A DNA stretch of 64,000 nucleotides. It comes from Bacteroides sp. (GTDB lineage: Bacteria; Bacteroidota; Bacteroidia; Bacteroidales; Muribaculaceae). How positions within the stretch are numbered: position 1 is the stretch's first letter; each line of letters opens with the position of its first letter. Both the position numbers and the translations under genes were made by a program. This document shows, one piece after another, positions 46,943 to 57,006 of the stretch. The stretch is taken from contig JAAVCH010000011.1 of assembly GCA_014802425.1 (NCBI GenBank), positions 1 through 64,000 on the forward strand, written 5' to 3'. The notes beneath the pieces are model-generated. The model had not been told where the DNA came from and did not search any database. It saw nothing but the letters and a program-made list of their open reading frames with translations.

Positions 46943-48568
46943 TCAGAGGCCTTCCACGAATTTGCGGTAGTCGGCGTTGTCGGGGTCATACTTGAGATAG
47001 CCGTTGAAGTAGCGTTTCGCAGTGGCGGCATCCTTTTTATCGAGGTAGGAGTTGCCGACGGCGTTATACATGTTCTTGGCGTCCGATGCGAAGCGGGAAG
47101 TGTCACCGTCGAAGCTTTCGAGCTTCTCGATGGCCTTGATGTAGTAGTCGATTGCGGCGGCCGACTTGCTGTCCTTCTGCATCTCGATGTCGCCCTTTAT
47201 CTTGAGCGGGCGGTACATGGCGGGGTAGAGCTCGGCTGCCTTGTCGGCGTACTGGCCTGCGAGGGCATAGTATTCAGCGCTCTTGGCCGGATCCTCCTTG
47301 TACTGCACGCCTGCATAGAATGCGAAGACCGCACCCTGGATCATGTCGTTGTAGCCGGGGTTGGCGGAGTGTTCGAGATATCCTGCATAGGCGTCGCATG
47401 CGCCGGCCATGTCGTTGGCGTCGACGTAGGTCATGGCGAGCTGCTTATAGAGGTTGGTGGCGTTGGGAAGGGTGGCGATGCCGTCCTTAAGCACGGCCAC
47501 GGCCTCTTCGGCCTTCTTGGCCTTCACCATCTCGTCGGCTATAAGGGTATAGTCGATCTGGGCGAAGCGGTTCTTATCGGGGTTGGCCTGATGGCGGGCG
47601 TAAAGTTCCTCGGCCATGGGGAGAAGCTTGTCCTCCAGCGACTTGATCTGGCAGGCGTTCATGAACTGGAAACGACGGGCCGTGAAGTTGTCGGGGTTCT
47701 GGGCGAGGAGGTCGGTGGCGAAGTCATAGCCGGCCTGATAGTCGCCGTTGGAGAAGAGGAGGAGCGCGTAGCGGTCCTCGTCCTGCTTGAAGTGGTTGGG
47801 GTTCTTCACGTACTTGCCGTATTCGGCCACTGCGTTGGAGTAGTCGTTCTGGTCATAGTATGCGTTGGCCAGGGAGCGCTGTCCGAGGGCGGAGTTGGGG
47901 TTGAGCTGCAGGAGCTTCTTGAGCATGTTGATGCCGTACTGGGGATTGACCTGCGCGAAAAGGTTGGCGTATTTGAAGTAGGCCGCAGTGGCGTTGGGGT
48001 CGTAGCTGAGCGCCATCTCATACTTGGCGCCGGCGTTGCCGTATTCCTTGGCGCGGGCCAGACGGTCACCCTCGAAGAGATAGATTTCGGGAGACTTGAT
48101 GTCTTTCTTACGGGCCTTGTCGAGATACTTCGTGATTTCCTTCTCGTACTTTGCGGGATCCACAGCGTCGTAGGCGCGCGCGATGGCTATCTGGATGCCG
48201 GCGTCCTTCTTGTCGAGGCCCTCGGCCTGCTTGAAGTTGTTCTCGGCCACCTTGGCGTCGCCTGAGGCGAGCGAGATTTGACCCAGGCCGATGTAGTTGT
48301 AGGGGTAGTCGGGATTGGCCTCGGCTCCCTTGTTGAAGAAGGCGGCCGCCTCGGATGCCTTGCCCTCCTGCAGGGCTATGAGGCCCTGGTAGTAATAGCT
48401 TATGCCCTTGTCGGTGGCGGCGTTGTTATGGTTGCGGAGGAGGAGTTCCTTGGCATTGTCGTACTGGCCTGCCTCATAGTACTCCTGGCCTTCTGCATGA
48501 GTCTGCGCTGCCGCCGAGAGCGACATCCCGGCGAAGAGGAGCGCGAAAAGTGATGACTTGTAATTCAT
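46943..48568 (-). CDS. Tetratricopeptide repeat protein, exported
   Basis: Signal 'MNYKSSLFALLFAGMSLSAAAQ'; many TPRs. Confidence 0.9.
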   Translation of the reverse strand: MNYKSSLFALLFAGMSLSAAAQTHAEGQEYYEAGQYDNAKELLLRNHNNAATDKGISYYYQGLIALQEGKASEAAAFFNKGAEANPDYPYNYIGLGQISLASGDAKVAENNFKQAEGLDKKDAGIQIAIARAYDAVDPAKYEKEITKYLDKARKKDIKSPEIYLFEGDRLARAKEYGNAGAKYEMALSYDPNATAAYFKYANLFAQVNPQYGINMLKKLLQLNPNSALGQRSLANAYYDQNDYSNAVAEYGKYVKNPNHFKQDEDRYALLLFSNGDYQAGYDFATDLLAQNPDNFTARRFQFMNACQIKSLEDKLLPMAEELYARHQANPDKNRFAQIDYTLIADEMVKAKKAEEAVAVLKDGIATLPNATNLYKQLAMTYVDANDMAGACDAYAGYLEHSANPGYNDMIQGAVFAFYAGVQYKEDPAKSAEYYALAGQYADKAAELYPAMYRPLKIKGDIEMQKDSKSAAAIDYYIKAIEKLESFDGDTSRFASDAKNMYNAVGNSYLDKKDAATAKRYFNGYLKYDPDNADYRKFVEGL

Positions 48569-48685
48569 GTTCTATAAATTTTATATTTTCATTGTCAGCC
48601 TGGTGGGGGCGTTAAAACCCAAAGACAGCCATACACGACCCGGCATGCACGGCTGTTTATTTTGACAACGTAAACGGGTTGAGGT

Positions 48686-49696
48686 TTATTTCACGAGCTC
48701 TACAACCCTGCTGTTGACGTGATAGGGCATGATGCCGGACTTGATGATTATCTTCTGTCCTACGAATCCGGTTACAAAGGTATAAAAACTATGCAACATT
48801 GTGGAGTTCGAGGCCGTGGAAATCATCCATACTTTGCGGAAAAGGGGATATTCGCCCGAATTTATGTAGAGCTGATAGGGTTTGTATGCCACCGGACTGA
48901 AGTCATTGTCCTGATTCGGATTGCTGACCTTGATGATGTTGACCTCGGTCGTGAGGTCTGTATTGATGCTGTCGTTCTCGTTGGCATAGTCCTCCATGCG
49001 CTGCTCGATGGGCACTGTCTTGGCCACACTGAGGTCATTGCCGAGCCATGAGACGCTGATGATGCCGAGCGCGTCGGGGTCGCGCTTCACTACGTCGAAC
49101 ACCTCGGAATTGTTCTTCTGGGCATAGGCCTTGATGTAGTCGGAGATTTTCTTCCCTTCGGGGAGGAACGTATCGCGCATATAGCTCACGGTGGAGCTTC
49201 CTTCTGCATCGAACACCACCTTGATGGCCGTGGTGTCGTTGCCGGCCAGCTGGTCCCACCGCTTGATTTCGCCACGGAGTATCTTCCCTATCTCGTCCAT
49301 CGAGAGGGCGCCGACGGGATTGTCCTTGTTGACGATCATGGCCACTGCGTCGACGGCGATGGGCTGTGCGCGGACGATGCGCTTGTTCTGCGATTTGATA
49401 TGGGAGCGCTCCTCTTTGGTGAGGTCGCGGGTGATGATGATGCTCTGGCAGTTGTCGGCCAGAAGGGAATCGATGCATGCCTGCTCCGACATATAGAACG
49501 GCACGATGTGCGCGTCCTTATAATTGAATTCGAAGGCCTGTATCTCCTCGTCGAGGATATTGCGGAATCCGTCGTCGCAGAATACTGCGTCAGTGCCGCT
49601 GGCGTATGCTCCCCGCTTTATTTCGCCGCAGGAAGACACAAGCGTCATGACGGCCAGGGCCGACATGACGCTGAATATGGATTTTGATAATTTCAT
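48686..49696 (-). CDS. PstS-like phosphate substrate-binding lipoprotein
   Basis: Lipobox 'LAVMTLVSSCGE'; 'GTDAVFCDDGFRNILDEEIQAFE', 'GEIKRWDQLAGNDTTAIKVVFDAEGSSTVSYMRDTFL'. Confidence 0.8.
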   Translation of the reverse strand: MKLSKSIFSVMSALAVMTLVSSCGEIKRGAYASGTDAVFCDDGFRNILDEEIQAFEFNYKDAHIVPFYMSEQACIDSLLADNCQSIIITRDLTKEERSHIKSQNKRIVRAQPIAVDAVAMIVNKDNPVGALSMDEIGKILRGEIKRWDQLAGNDTTAIKVVFDAEGSSTVSYMRDTFLPEGKKISDYIKAYAQKNNSEVFDVVKRDPDALGIISVSWLGNDLSVAKTVPIEQRMEDYANENDSINTDLTTEVNIIKVSNPNQDNDFSPVAYKPYQLYINSGEYPLFRKVWMISTASNSTMLHSFYTFVTGFVGQKIIIKSGIMPYHVNSRVVELVK

Positions 49697-49800
49697 TGTC
49701 AAGACTTTTATGACGGGTTATTCATGGTGGTTTCTATCGTGTGGCGCCGTGGCCGATAGGCCGATAGGGCGGGGCCGTCTTAGCGGCGGATGGGGGGCCG

Positions 49801-50028
49801 TCAGTCGCCCCGGGTTCCGATGAAGAGGCGTATGCCCCGCCATACTCCGTAGGCGCAGAGGATTGCTCCGACAGCGATGGAGATGCCGTGGTTGTCGATA
49901 TTGAATACGTTGAGGATGAACAGGATTCCGACTGCGAGGTAGACGAGAATCATGAAGATTCCGAATATGAGTCTCATCCCCTTGGGGGCCTGGGGCATTC
50001 CGCCGGGGTTATTCTGATAGTTAGCCAT
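49801..50028 (-). CDS. Small membrane protein
   Basis: 75 aa, two hydrophobic segments; within the ExbBD/TonB cluster. Confidence 0.7.
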   Translation of the reverse strand: MANYQNNPGGMPQAPKGMRLIFGIFMILVYLAVGILFILNVFNIDNHGISIAVGAILCAYGVWRGIRLFIGTRGD

Positions 50029-50178
50029 AGTGTATGTGTGTTTTTGATTTGTTTGGAATTTTAACAATTCCACAGGTTTTTTGGTTTGCTCCCCCGGGGT
50101 AAAAAGAATCGGGAGGCACTCATTGCGAATGCCCCCCGACGGAGTATGATTGACAAATGAATGTCTTGGGGATGATGC

Positions 50179-51054
50179 TTACTGATTCTGCAGACGGAAT
50201 GTCACGGGCAGGTTGAAGTAAGAGCGCACGGGCTGACCGTTGTTCTTACCGGGCTGCCACTTGGGCATTCTCTTCACGACACGGAGTGCTTCCTGGTCGA
50301 GGTCGCGGTCGACACCCTTCACGATTGTGGGGTTGCCGATTGAACCGTCCTTTTCAACCACGAACTTTACCACCACGCGGCCGGAGATGCCGTTCTGCTG
50401 GGCTGATTCCGGATAGCGGATGTTGTTGGAGAGCCACTTCATCATAGCTGCCTGGCCGCCGGGGAATTCCGCGGGCTGCTCCACAGCCACGAAGATCTGC
50501 TCCGGTTCGGGCTTCTTGACTTCGGGTTCGGGCTCCACGACCACTACCTGTTCCTTCACAGCCTCAAACTTGTCGACATCGTCGGCACCCTCCTGGTTGA
50601 CGACGCCGCGTGCGGTATTGTCCTCCTTCTGGGTGTCCATGTCGAGCACTTCGTTCTTCACCTTGTCGGCGTCGACGATTGCGATCTGGGTCACCTGCAC
50701 GGTGGCGAGTACCTCCTCGGGCACCTGCGGGATCTCCATTTCCATTTTCTGCTGTTCGGGTTCCTCCTCGGGAGCCTCCTCCTCTTCGGGAGTCATCTCC
50801 ACTTCAAGAGCCTGCATTTTCTCACGCTCCTCGATGAGGGCGAGGCGGTCCTGCTCGGCCTTGTAGTCGGAATACTTGGAGTAGCCTATGATCAGAAGCA
50901 CTACAACGATGAGTCCGATGAGGGCGTAGAGGGCAGCCATGTTGTGGCGGCGGTCAGACTCCTTGCGGAGCATGTACGCACCGAACTCCTTATTTTTATC
51001 GGCGAAGACTATGTCGCGCCATTCTTTCGACGTTAGATCTACATTTTTAGCCAT
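50179..51054 (-). CDS. TonB-family energy transducer
   Basis: Single TM, acidic/Pro-rich linker, C-terminal 'VAVEQPAEFPGGQAAMMKWLSNNIRYPESAQQNGISGRVVVKFVVEKDGSI'. Confidence 0.95.
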   Translation of the reverse strand: MAKNVDLTSKEWRDIVFADKNKEFGAYMLRKESDRRHNMAALYALIGLIVVVLLIIGYSKYSDYKAEQDRLALIEEREKMQALEVEMTPEEEEAPEEEPEQQKMEMEIPQVPEEVLATVQVTQIAIVDADKVKNEVLDMDTQKEDNTARGVVNQEGADDVDKFEAVKEQVVVVEPEPEVKKPEPEQIFVAVEQPAEFPGGQAAMMKWLSNNIRYPESAQQNGISGRVVVKFVVEKDGSIGNPTIVKGVDRDLDQEALRVVKRMPKWQPGKNNGQPVRSYFNLPVTFRLQNQ

Positions 51055-51089
51055 TTCTGTCTGTGAGTTAAAGGTTTATAAATCTAACA

Positions 51090-51890
51090 TTACTCGTTGT
51101 GATGCTTCTTGTAGTCGTCAAGCATGACGAGGTCGATGTCGGTGAGGTTGTCGATCTGATACTTCGAGATCGAGTTGATCTGCATCTCGTCGAGGATGTC
51201 CACGAGGCCGCGGTATGAGGCCTGGGGGGTCGACTTGATGATGATCACCGGCTTCTTGATGTTCTCGTCCTTACGTACCTGCGAGGCGGCTTCGTTATAC
51301 TTGGCCATGGCCTCTTCACGCTCTGCTTTTGTTTCGAGCGATCCGAACTTGCCGTCGGCGAGGTCCTTCTTGAGGGCGTTGACCTTCTCAAGCACGTCCT
51401 TGTTGCGCTGCTGGATGATTTCGCGGATTCCGCGGGCCTTGTGGTCGCCTACGGAGTTGACCTCATCGCTGAGCAGTTCGGACTTCTTGAGGTTGTTGTT
51501 CTCAGAAATGACCGCACCGCCGGGGCCGAGCATGCCTGTGTCGCCGCCGGGCTTACCGTCGTAATAGTAGATTTCGTTGACAACGTTGCCGTTGACGGAG
51601 TCCACTACGAAAGTGCCGGGCGTGGGACCGGGTTTGGTCTTGGCGTCGATGATGATGGTGATCGCGTCGTCGGCGGAAGCCTGCGACATGTTCTCCTCAT
51701 TCTGCACTTTCTCGTTGGTAGGCAGGGCGATGGTCAGGGTCTGGGACTTGATCATGGTCGTACAGAGCATGAAGAACGTGATGAGCAGCATGTTCATGTC
51801 GACCATAGGCGTGAAGTCCACGCGGATCTGCATTTTTTTCTGGTGACCTTTCTTTCCGCTGTCACCTCCTGATTGCTGAACTTCTGCCAT
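51090..51890 (-). CDS. ExbD/TolR-family protein
   Basis: 'RVDFTPMVDMNMLLITFFMLCTTM'. Confidence 0.93.
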   Translation of the reverse strand: MAEVQQSGGDSGKKGHQKKMQIRVDFTPMVDMNMLLITFFMLCTTMIKSQTLTIALPTNEKVQNEENMSQASADDAITIIIDAKTKPGPTPGTFVVDSVNGNVVNEIYYYDGKPGGDTGMLGPGGAVISENNNLKKSELLSDEVNSVGDHKARGIREIIQQRNKDVLEKVNALKKDLADGKFGSLETKAEREEAMAKYNEAASQVRKDENIKKPVIIIKSTPQASYRGLVDILDEMQINSISKYQIDNLTDIDLVMLDDYKKHHNE

Positions 51891-51891
51891 T

Positions 51892-52620
51892 TTATTCTCC
51901 TCCTGCCTTTAGTGCGGTAAGTAATGTAAACTTATTCTGTTTGATGGTCTGGAGGTTGTCCATTACCATGTGGATCACTTCGAAGCTCGTGTTCTGGTCG
52001 GCCTTGATCGCCACGCCCATGCCATCCTTCATGGCCTGGGAGAGGGGTTCGTTGCCGGCCTGGCGAGCGGCCTTGATCCACATCTGGAACTCGTTGAGGT
52101 TGTCCTCGGAGTTCTCGGCTGAGATTGGAATTCCGGTGGTGTGATTGGGGTTGGTATCCTCACCGGCCAACCATTGGTCCATCTTAGTCAGGCCTTCCGG
52201 TTCGTCGGCCAGCGAGAGGAATTCTCCCATCTGGCGCATCGGCACTCCGAAAGCACCCAGCTTGCTGAATGCCTGCTTCTGCTGAGCGTTGAAGCTCACA
52301 GGGTTGTTCTTATGCGACTGATTGTAAATCTCGGTCACCTGATCAAGGAGCGCCACACGCATGTTCGCATTTGAGAACTGTGCGGAGGTGTCATTGTTCA
52401 TAGTGAGCCAAACTTGTCCCTTCGGACTTACGAGAACCTGAAGCACGTTGGTCTCCTGCACCTTTTCGGTCGATACCGATGCAGGGGTGATCACCGTGGC
52501 GGGTTCCTTGGAAAGGAAAGTTGAAGTCAACATGAAGAAGGTAAGCAAAAGCACGGTCACGTCACTCATCGCCGTCATGTCGATGAATGTACTCTTTCTT
52601 GCAATTTTTACTCTTCCCAT
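51892..52620 (-). CDS. ExbD/TolR-family protein
   Basis: 'KSTFIDMTAMSDVTVLLLTFFMLTSTFL'. Confidence 0.92.
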   Translation of the reverse strand: MGRVKIARKSTFIDMTAMSDVTVLLLTFFMLTSTFLSKEPATVITPASVSTEKVQETNVLQVLVSPKGQVWLTMNNDTSAQFSNANMRVALLDQVTEIYNQSHKNNPVSFNAQQKQAFSKLGAFGVPMRQMGEFLSLADEPEGLTKMDQWLAGEDTNPNHTTGIPISAENSEDNLNEFQMWIKAARQAGNEPLSQAMKDGMGVAIKADQNTSFEVIHMVMDNLQTIKQNKFTLLTALKAGGE

Positions 52621-52685
52621 ATTAGCTATTAACTTTTTCGGTTTTGGGTTGTGTTGATGTTGTCAGACTCTGCCGTACTCACGGA

Positions 52686-53558
52686 TTACTTGTGAGTTGC
52701 GGCGAAAGTAGCTACGATAGAGAAACCGATTTCGTCGATAGCGTAGGTGAGGTTGTCGATCTTGTTGGTGAAGAAGTTGTAGGAGATAACGGCGAACGCA
52801 CCGGTCGCGATACCGAATGCAGTGTTCACAAGTGCCTCCGAGATACCGGTGGAGAGCTCGGTGGAGTCAGGTGAGCCGGAAGATGCAAGAGCCTGGAACG
52901 ACTTGATCATACCCATCACAGTACCGAGAAGACCGACGAGAGTACCGAGAGTGGTGAGTGTCGCGATAATCGGAAGGTTCTGGGAGAGGGAGGGCATCTC
53001 AAGCGCTGTAGCCTCTTCTACCTCGTTGCGGAGGGTAGTGAGCTTCTGCTCCTTGGAGAGGACTGTGTTCTGGTCCATCTCTTTGTACTTCACGAGAGTG
53101 TTGTAGACTACGGAAGCCACGGAACCCTTCTGCTGCTTGCAGCGATTCATGGCGGCGTCGATGTTGTTGGCGGCGAGGTCAGCCTTGATGTCGGCCACGA
53201 ACTTGGTGGTGTTGCCCTTGCCGGAAGCGGAGCTGATGGCGATCCAGCGCTCGATGGAGAGCACGATTACGGTGAGGAGGAGGGTCATCAGGATAGGCAC
53301 GATGAAACCGCCCTTATACACTGTGCCGGCGAGGTTGAGGGGGTGTCCGTCGTTAGTGCCGCCTTCGAAGTTGCCGCCGTAACCCATACCGAAGAGATAG
53401 ATGCAGATAGCTGCTGCGCAGCATACCAGGATTACGATGAACGCGTTGCGAATGCCGCGCACCTGAGAGATTTTTTCCTCTTTCTTGATTCTTGCTGCCG
53501 CAGAGTTGGGAGCGGGTGCAGCGGGCTTAACCGTTGCCTTGGGATCCTTTGATTCCAT
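52686..53558 (-). CDS. MotA/TolQ/ExbB proton channel protein
   Basis: 'LPIIATLTTLGTLVGLLGTVMGMIKSFQALASSGSPDSTELSTGISEALVNTAFGIATGAFAVISYNFF'. Confidence 0.95.
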   Translation of the reverse strand: MESKDPKATVKPAAPAPNSAAARIKKEEKISQVRGIRNAFIVILVCCAAAICIYLFGMGYGGNFEGGTNDGHPLNLAGTVYKGGFIVPILMTLLLTVIVLSIERWIAISSASGKGNTTKFVADIKADLAANNIDAAMNRCKQQKGSVASVVYNTLVKYKEMDQNTVLSKEQKLTTLRNEVEEATALEMPSLSQNLPIIATLTTLGTLVGLLGTVMGMIKSFQALASSGSPDSTELSTGISEALVNTAFGIATGAFAVISYNFFTNKIDNLTYAIDEIGFSIVATFAATHK

Positions 53559-53769
53559 AGTGATAAGTTGTTTGTGTTTAAATTATTTGTTAATGGAGAT
53601 TGTCTTTTTTATATTTCCATCCGTACGGAGCCGGAGCGGGAGGAGATGTTTCGGTCGGTATCAGATGCCGGGCTGTATATACATTGTATTTTAACAGAGT
53701 CTCATGACGACAATTTCCGGCGGCCGCCCTTGCGGAGATTCCTCCGGCGCGTCGGCACTTGTTGTCGGT

Positions 53770-53800
53770 GCAAATTTACAATATATTTTCTACTTCGCAA
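53770..53800 (-). promoter_or_regulatory. Bacteroidales-type promoter of the exbB operon
   Basis: Minus strand TTTG (53800-53797) - 19 nt - TAAATTTG (53777-53770); predicts a leader of about 200 nt. Confidence 0.65.
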
Positions 53801-53920
53801 ATCCCTGTTTTGCAAAAAAATGTTTGTTTGCAAAAGTCTTTGCTTAAATGTTGAAAATATATCTGCGGATATGTTAGAGACGTATGTTTTACAACATGTT
53901 TCCGGTATTCCTATCGCTTG

Positions 53921-53968
53921 CGACGGGTCAATGAGTACCCCTTGTCGGGGTGCCTCATCGACCCGTCG
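53921..53968 (-). terminator. Long hairpin downstream of pgk
   Basis: CGACGGGTC-a-ATGAG-t-ACCCC ttgtc GGGGT-gc-CTCAT-c-GACCCGTCG; no clear U tract. Confidence 0.5.
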
Positions 53969-53994
53969 GCATGATGGGATTCAGGTAGTCGGAA

Positions 53995-55248
53995 TCACTC
54001 GCCCTTGATGGCTGCGATGCCGGGGAGTGTCTTGCCCTCGATGGCCTCAAGCAGGGCGCCGCCGCCGGTTGATACGTAGCTTACGGAGTCGGCGCAGCCG
54101 AACTTGTTGACGCAGGCCACGCTGTCGCCGCCGCCCACAAGCGAGAAGGCGCCGTTGTCGGTGGCCTCCACGATGGCGTCGGCTATTGCCTTGGAGCCGG
54201 CTGTGAAGTTGTCGAATTCGAACACGCCTGCAGGGCCGTTCCAGAGGATTGTCTTGGCGGGGAGGATTGCCTTGCGGAATTCCAGGATGCTGTCCGGACC
54301 CGCGTCAAGGCCTTCCCAGCCTTCGGGAATCGACATTACGGAGCATACCTGGGTGTTGGCGTCGTTGGAGAAGGCGTCGGCTGCCACGCAGTCGGAGCCG
54401 AGCACGAGGTTCACACCCTTTTCCTTGGCCATCTTCATGATGTCGAGGGCGAGCTGGAGCTTGTCGTCCTCGCAGATGGAGTTGCCCACATTGCCGCCCA
54501 TTGCCTTGGCGAAGGTGTAGGTCATGCCGCCGCAGAGGATAAGGTTGTCCACCTTGTCCATGAGGTTCTCGATGATGCCGATCTTGGTGGATACCTTGGA
54601 GCCTCCCATGATGGCGGTGAAGGGGCGCTGGATGTCCTTTAGGATGTTGTCTACGGCCTTCACTTCCTTCTCCATGAGGAAGCCGAGCATCTTGTCCTGC
54701 TGGTCGAAGTAGTCGGCGATGACGGCTGTGGAGGCGTGCTTGCGGTGGGCTGTGCCGAATGCGTCGTTGACGTATACGTCGGCATAGCTTGCCAGAGTCT
54801 TGGCAAACTCTTTCTGGCTCTGCTTCATGGCCTTCTTGGCCTCCTCGTAGGCGGGGTCTTCCTTGTCGATGCCCACGGGCTTTCCTTCCTCTTCGGGGTA
54901 GAAGCGGAGGTTTTCGAGCAGGAGCACCTCGCCGGGCTTGAGTTCCTTGGCGGCCTCGGAGGCCTTCATGCAGTCGTCGACGAACTTCACGTCCGTGCCG
55001 AGGGCCTTGGCCACGTCCTCGCGGATCTGGCTGAGTGAGAACTTGGGGTTGACCTTGCCTTTGGGCTTGCCCATGTGGCTCATGAGGATGAGGCTGCCGC
55101 CGTCGGCCAGGATTTTCTTGAGGGTGGGAAGTGCGCCGCGGATACGGGTGTCGTCGGTGACGTGGCCGTTATCGTCGAGGGGCACGTTGAAGTCTACGCG
55201 TACAATCGCCTTCTTGCCGGCGAAATTGTAATTGTCAATGCTTGCCAT
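53995..55248 (-). CDS. pgk: Phosphoglycerate kinase
   Basis: '[32 protein letters not shown]', '[13 protein letters not shown]', '[25 protein letters not shown]'. Confidence 0.98.
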   Translation of the reverse strand: MASIDNYNFAGKKAIVRVDFNVPLDDNGHVTDDTRIRGALPTLKKILADGGSLILMSHMGKPKGKVNPKFSLSQIREDVAKALGTDVKFVDDCMKASEAAKELKPGEVLLLENLRFYPEEEGKPVGIDKEDPAYEEAKKAMKQSQKEFAKTLASYADVYVNDAFGTAHRKHASTAVIADYFDQQDKMLGFLMEKEVKAVDNILKDIQRPFTAIMGGSKVSTKIGIIENLMDKVDNLILCGGMTYTFAKAMGGNVGNSICEDDKLQLALDIMKMAKEKGVNLVLGSDCVAADAFSNDANTQVCSVMSIPEGWEGLDAGPDSILEFRKAILPAKTILWNGPAGVFEFDNFTAGSKAIADAIVEATDNGAFSLVGGGDSVACVNKFGCADSVSYVSTGGGALLEAIEGKTLPGIAAIKGE

Positions 55249-55429
55249 TGTATCGTTTTTTAAAGATTGAATTGTCTAAATGTCAGAGGGCCTTATATTC
55301 CGGCCCACCGCGGCTGCGGAAGGGGGTATGTAAGAATGAAGCCATGTGAAGGGCGTCAGTTACCCTTGGTTTTGCAAAGATACACAAATTCGCCGAAAAA
55401 ATTCATCAAAATTTTGTAAATTTGAAGTC

Positions 55430-56950
55430 ATGAAATTGAAAGAAATCATAAAGGGGGAGCTTTCGGAACTGTATGCCCGGAGGTTCGGAGTGGCCCCGGG
55501 TGGAGTGGAGGATGTAGCCGAGGGTGGTTCGTCGCGTATATATCTGCGTATCCTGGCGCCTGAAGGGGCACCGGAGGGGGTGCCGCCGACGGTGGTGGGC
55601 ACCTATGGCGCCGACCGGGCTGAGAACGAGGCGTTCTGCCGGCTTGCGGAGGCCTTCCGCCGCACCCGTCCCAGCGTAGCGCGCTACGCTATCCCGGCCA
55701 TCTATGCGCGCGATGATGAAAAGGGAATATATCTTCAGGAGGACTTCGGGAGCCGGTCGCTCTCGGACCTGCTGGCGGCCGTGCGCGGCGGGGGAGACGG
55801 TGGCTCCTATGGGGAAGTCGGCCGGACGGTGGAGCGGATTGTGCGCGATACGGTATGCGTCGTGCTCGACTCCCTGCTGACCCTGCAGACCACACCGGAA
55901 CGGGAATGGAGGGACGCGACGCTCAACGAGCCCTTCGGACGTCAGCGTGTGCTTTGGGATCTCAACTACTTCAAGTATTCGTTCCTGAAGGTGGCGGACC
56001 TGGTGTTCGACGAACCGCTTCTGGAGGCTGACTTCCAGTCGATGGCCTCAGACCTCGCCGGCTATCCGGAGGAACTCGCGGGATTCATGTACCGCGACTT
56101 CCAGAGCCGTAACGTGATGATGGCCACGCCGGACGCCCTGCCGGGATTCATCGACTTCCAGGGGGGGATGGCCGGCCCGGTGGTCTATGACGCCGTCTCA
56201 TTCCTGTGGCAGGTCAAGGCCGGTTTTCCGGCTGAGTTCCGTACGGAGATGCTGCGGCGGTATGTCGGCCGGCTTGTGGAGATGCGCGGCGGCGATGCCG
56301 GGGAATTCATGGCCTATGCCTCGCGCCTTGCCGCCTGGCGGACACTGCAGGTGCTCGGCGCCTACGGTTTCCGCGGACTTATAGAAAAGAAATCCCACTT
56401 CCTGCAGAGCATACCCGGCGCCCTGCGCAATCTGGAGGAGTTCGTGGCCGGGGGTGTCCTCGCTCCCTATCCCGAGCTCGAACGGGTGTGCCGGGGGCTT
56501 ATCTCCATGCCACGCTTCCGCCATGAGGAGCGCCTCCCCGGGCGCCTGCGCGTGCAGATACTTTCATTCTCATATAAGAAGGGGTATCCCGAGAACCTGA
56601 CCGGCAACGGAGGGGGCTACGTCTTCGACTGCCGGTGGATGCACAATCCCGGACGCTACGACGAGTACAGACCCCTGACCGGCCGCGATAAGGAGGTCAT
56701 CGACTTTCTGGAGGGGACGGGTGAAGTGCAGAAGTTCCTGGAAAACGTATGCGGCCTTGTGTGTCCTGCAGTGGAGGTCTACCGCCGCCGTGGCTTCAGC
56801 GACCTCCAGGTGGCGTTCGGCTGCACCGGCGGCCGCCACCGCAGCCTCTACTGCGCCGAACGCCTCTACGGCATCATCACGGCCGCCTATCCCGATGTGG
56901 AGGTGGAGCTCATCCACCGCGAACGGGGCTGGCGAAAATCCAATTTCTGA
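55430..56950 (+). CDS. APH/AmgK-like sugar kinase fused to RapZ C-terminal domain
   Basis: Kinase part 'EGGSSRIYLRIL', 'FMYRDFQSRNVMM', 'GFIDFQGGMAGPVVYDAVSFLWQ'; C-terminal part 'LSFSYKKGYPENLTGNGGGYVFDCRWMHNPGRYDEYRPLTGRD', 'VAFGCTGGRHRSLYCAERL' (RapZ-CTD). ATG at 55430 preferred to the track start. Confidence 0.9.
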   Translation: MKLKEIIKGELSELYARRFGVAPGGVEDVAEGGSSRIYLRILAPEGAPEGVPPTVVGTYGADRAENEAFCRLAEAFRRTRPSVARYAIPAIYARDDEKGIYLQEDFGSRSLSDLLAAVRGGGDGGSYGEVGRTVERIVRDTVCVVLDSLLTLQTTPEREWRDATLNEPFGRQRVLWDLNYFKYSFLKVADLVFDEPLLEADFQSMASDLAGYPEELAGFMYRDFQSRNVMMATPDALPGFIDFQGGMAGPVVYDAVSFLWQVKAGFPAEFRTEMLRRYVGRLVEMRGGDAGEFMAYASRLAAWRTLQVLGAYGFRGLIEKKSHFLQSIPGALRNLEEFVAGGVLAPYPELERVCRGLISMPRFRHEERLPGRLRVQILSFSYKKGYPENLTGNGGGYVFDCRWMHNPGRYDEYRPLTGRDKEVIDFLEGTGEVQKFLENVCGLVCPAVEVYRRRGFSDLQVAFGCTGGRHRSLYCAERLYGIITAAYPDVEVELIHRERGWRKSNF

Positions 56951-57006
56951 CACCGGGCCATGCTCCGCGGCGCTCCCCGTGCGTAGGCCCTTACGACATA
57001 AATCAA

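Noticed and set aside
46916-48265. 449-aa plus-strand ORF
   Set aside because: Antisense to the TPR gene; repetitive Val/Gly composition mirrors the TPR codons.
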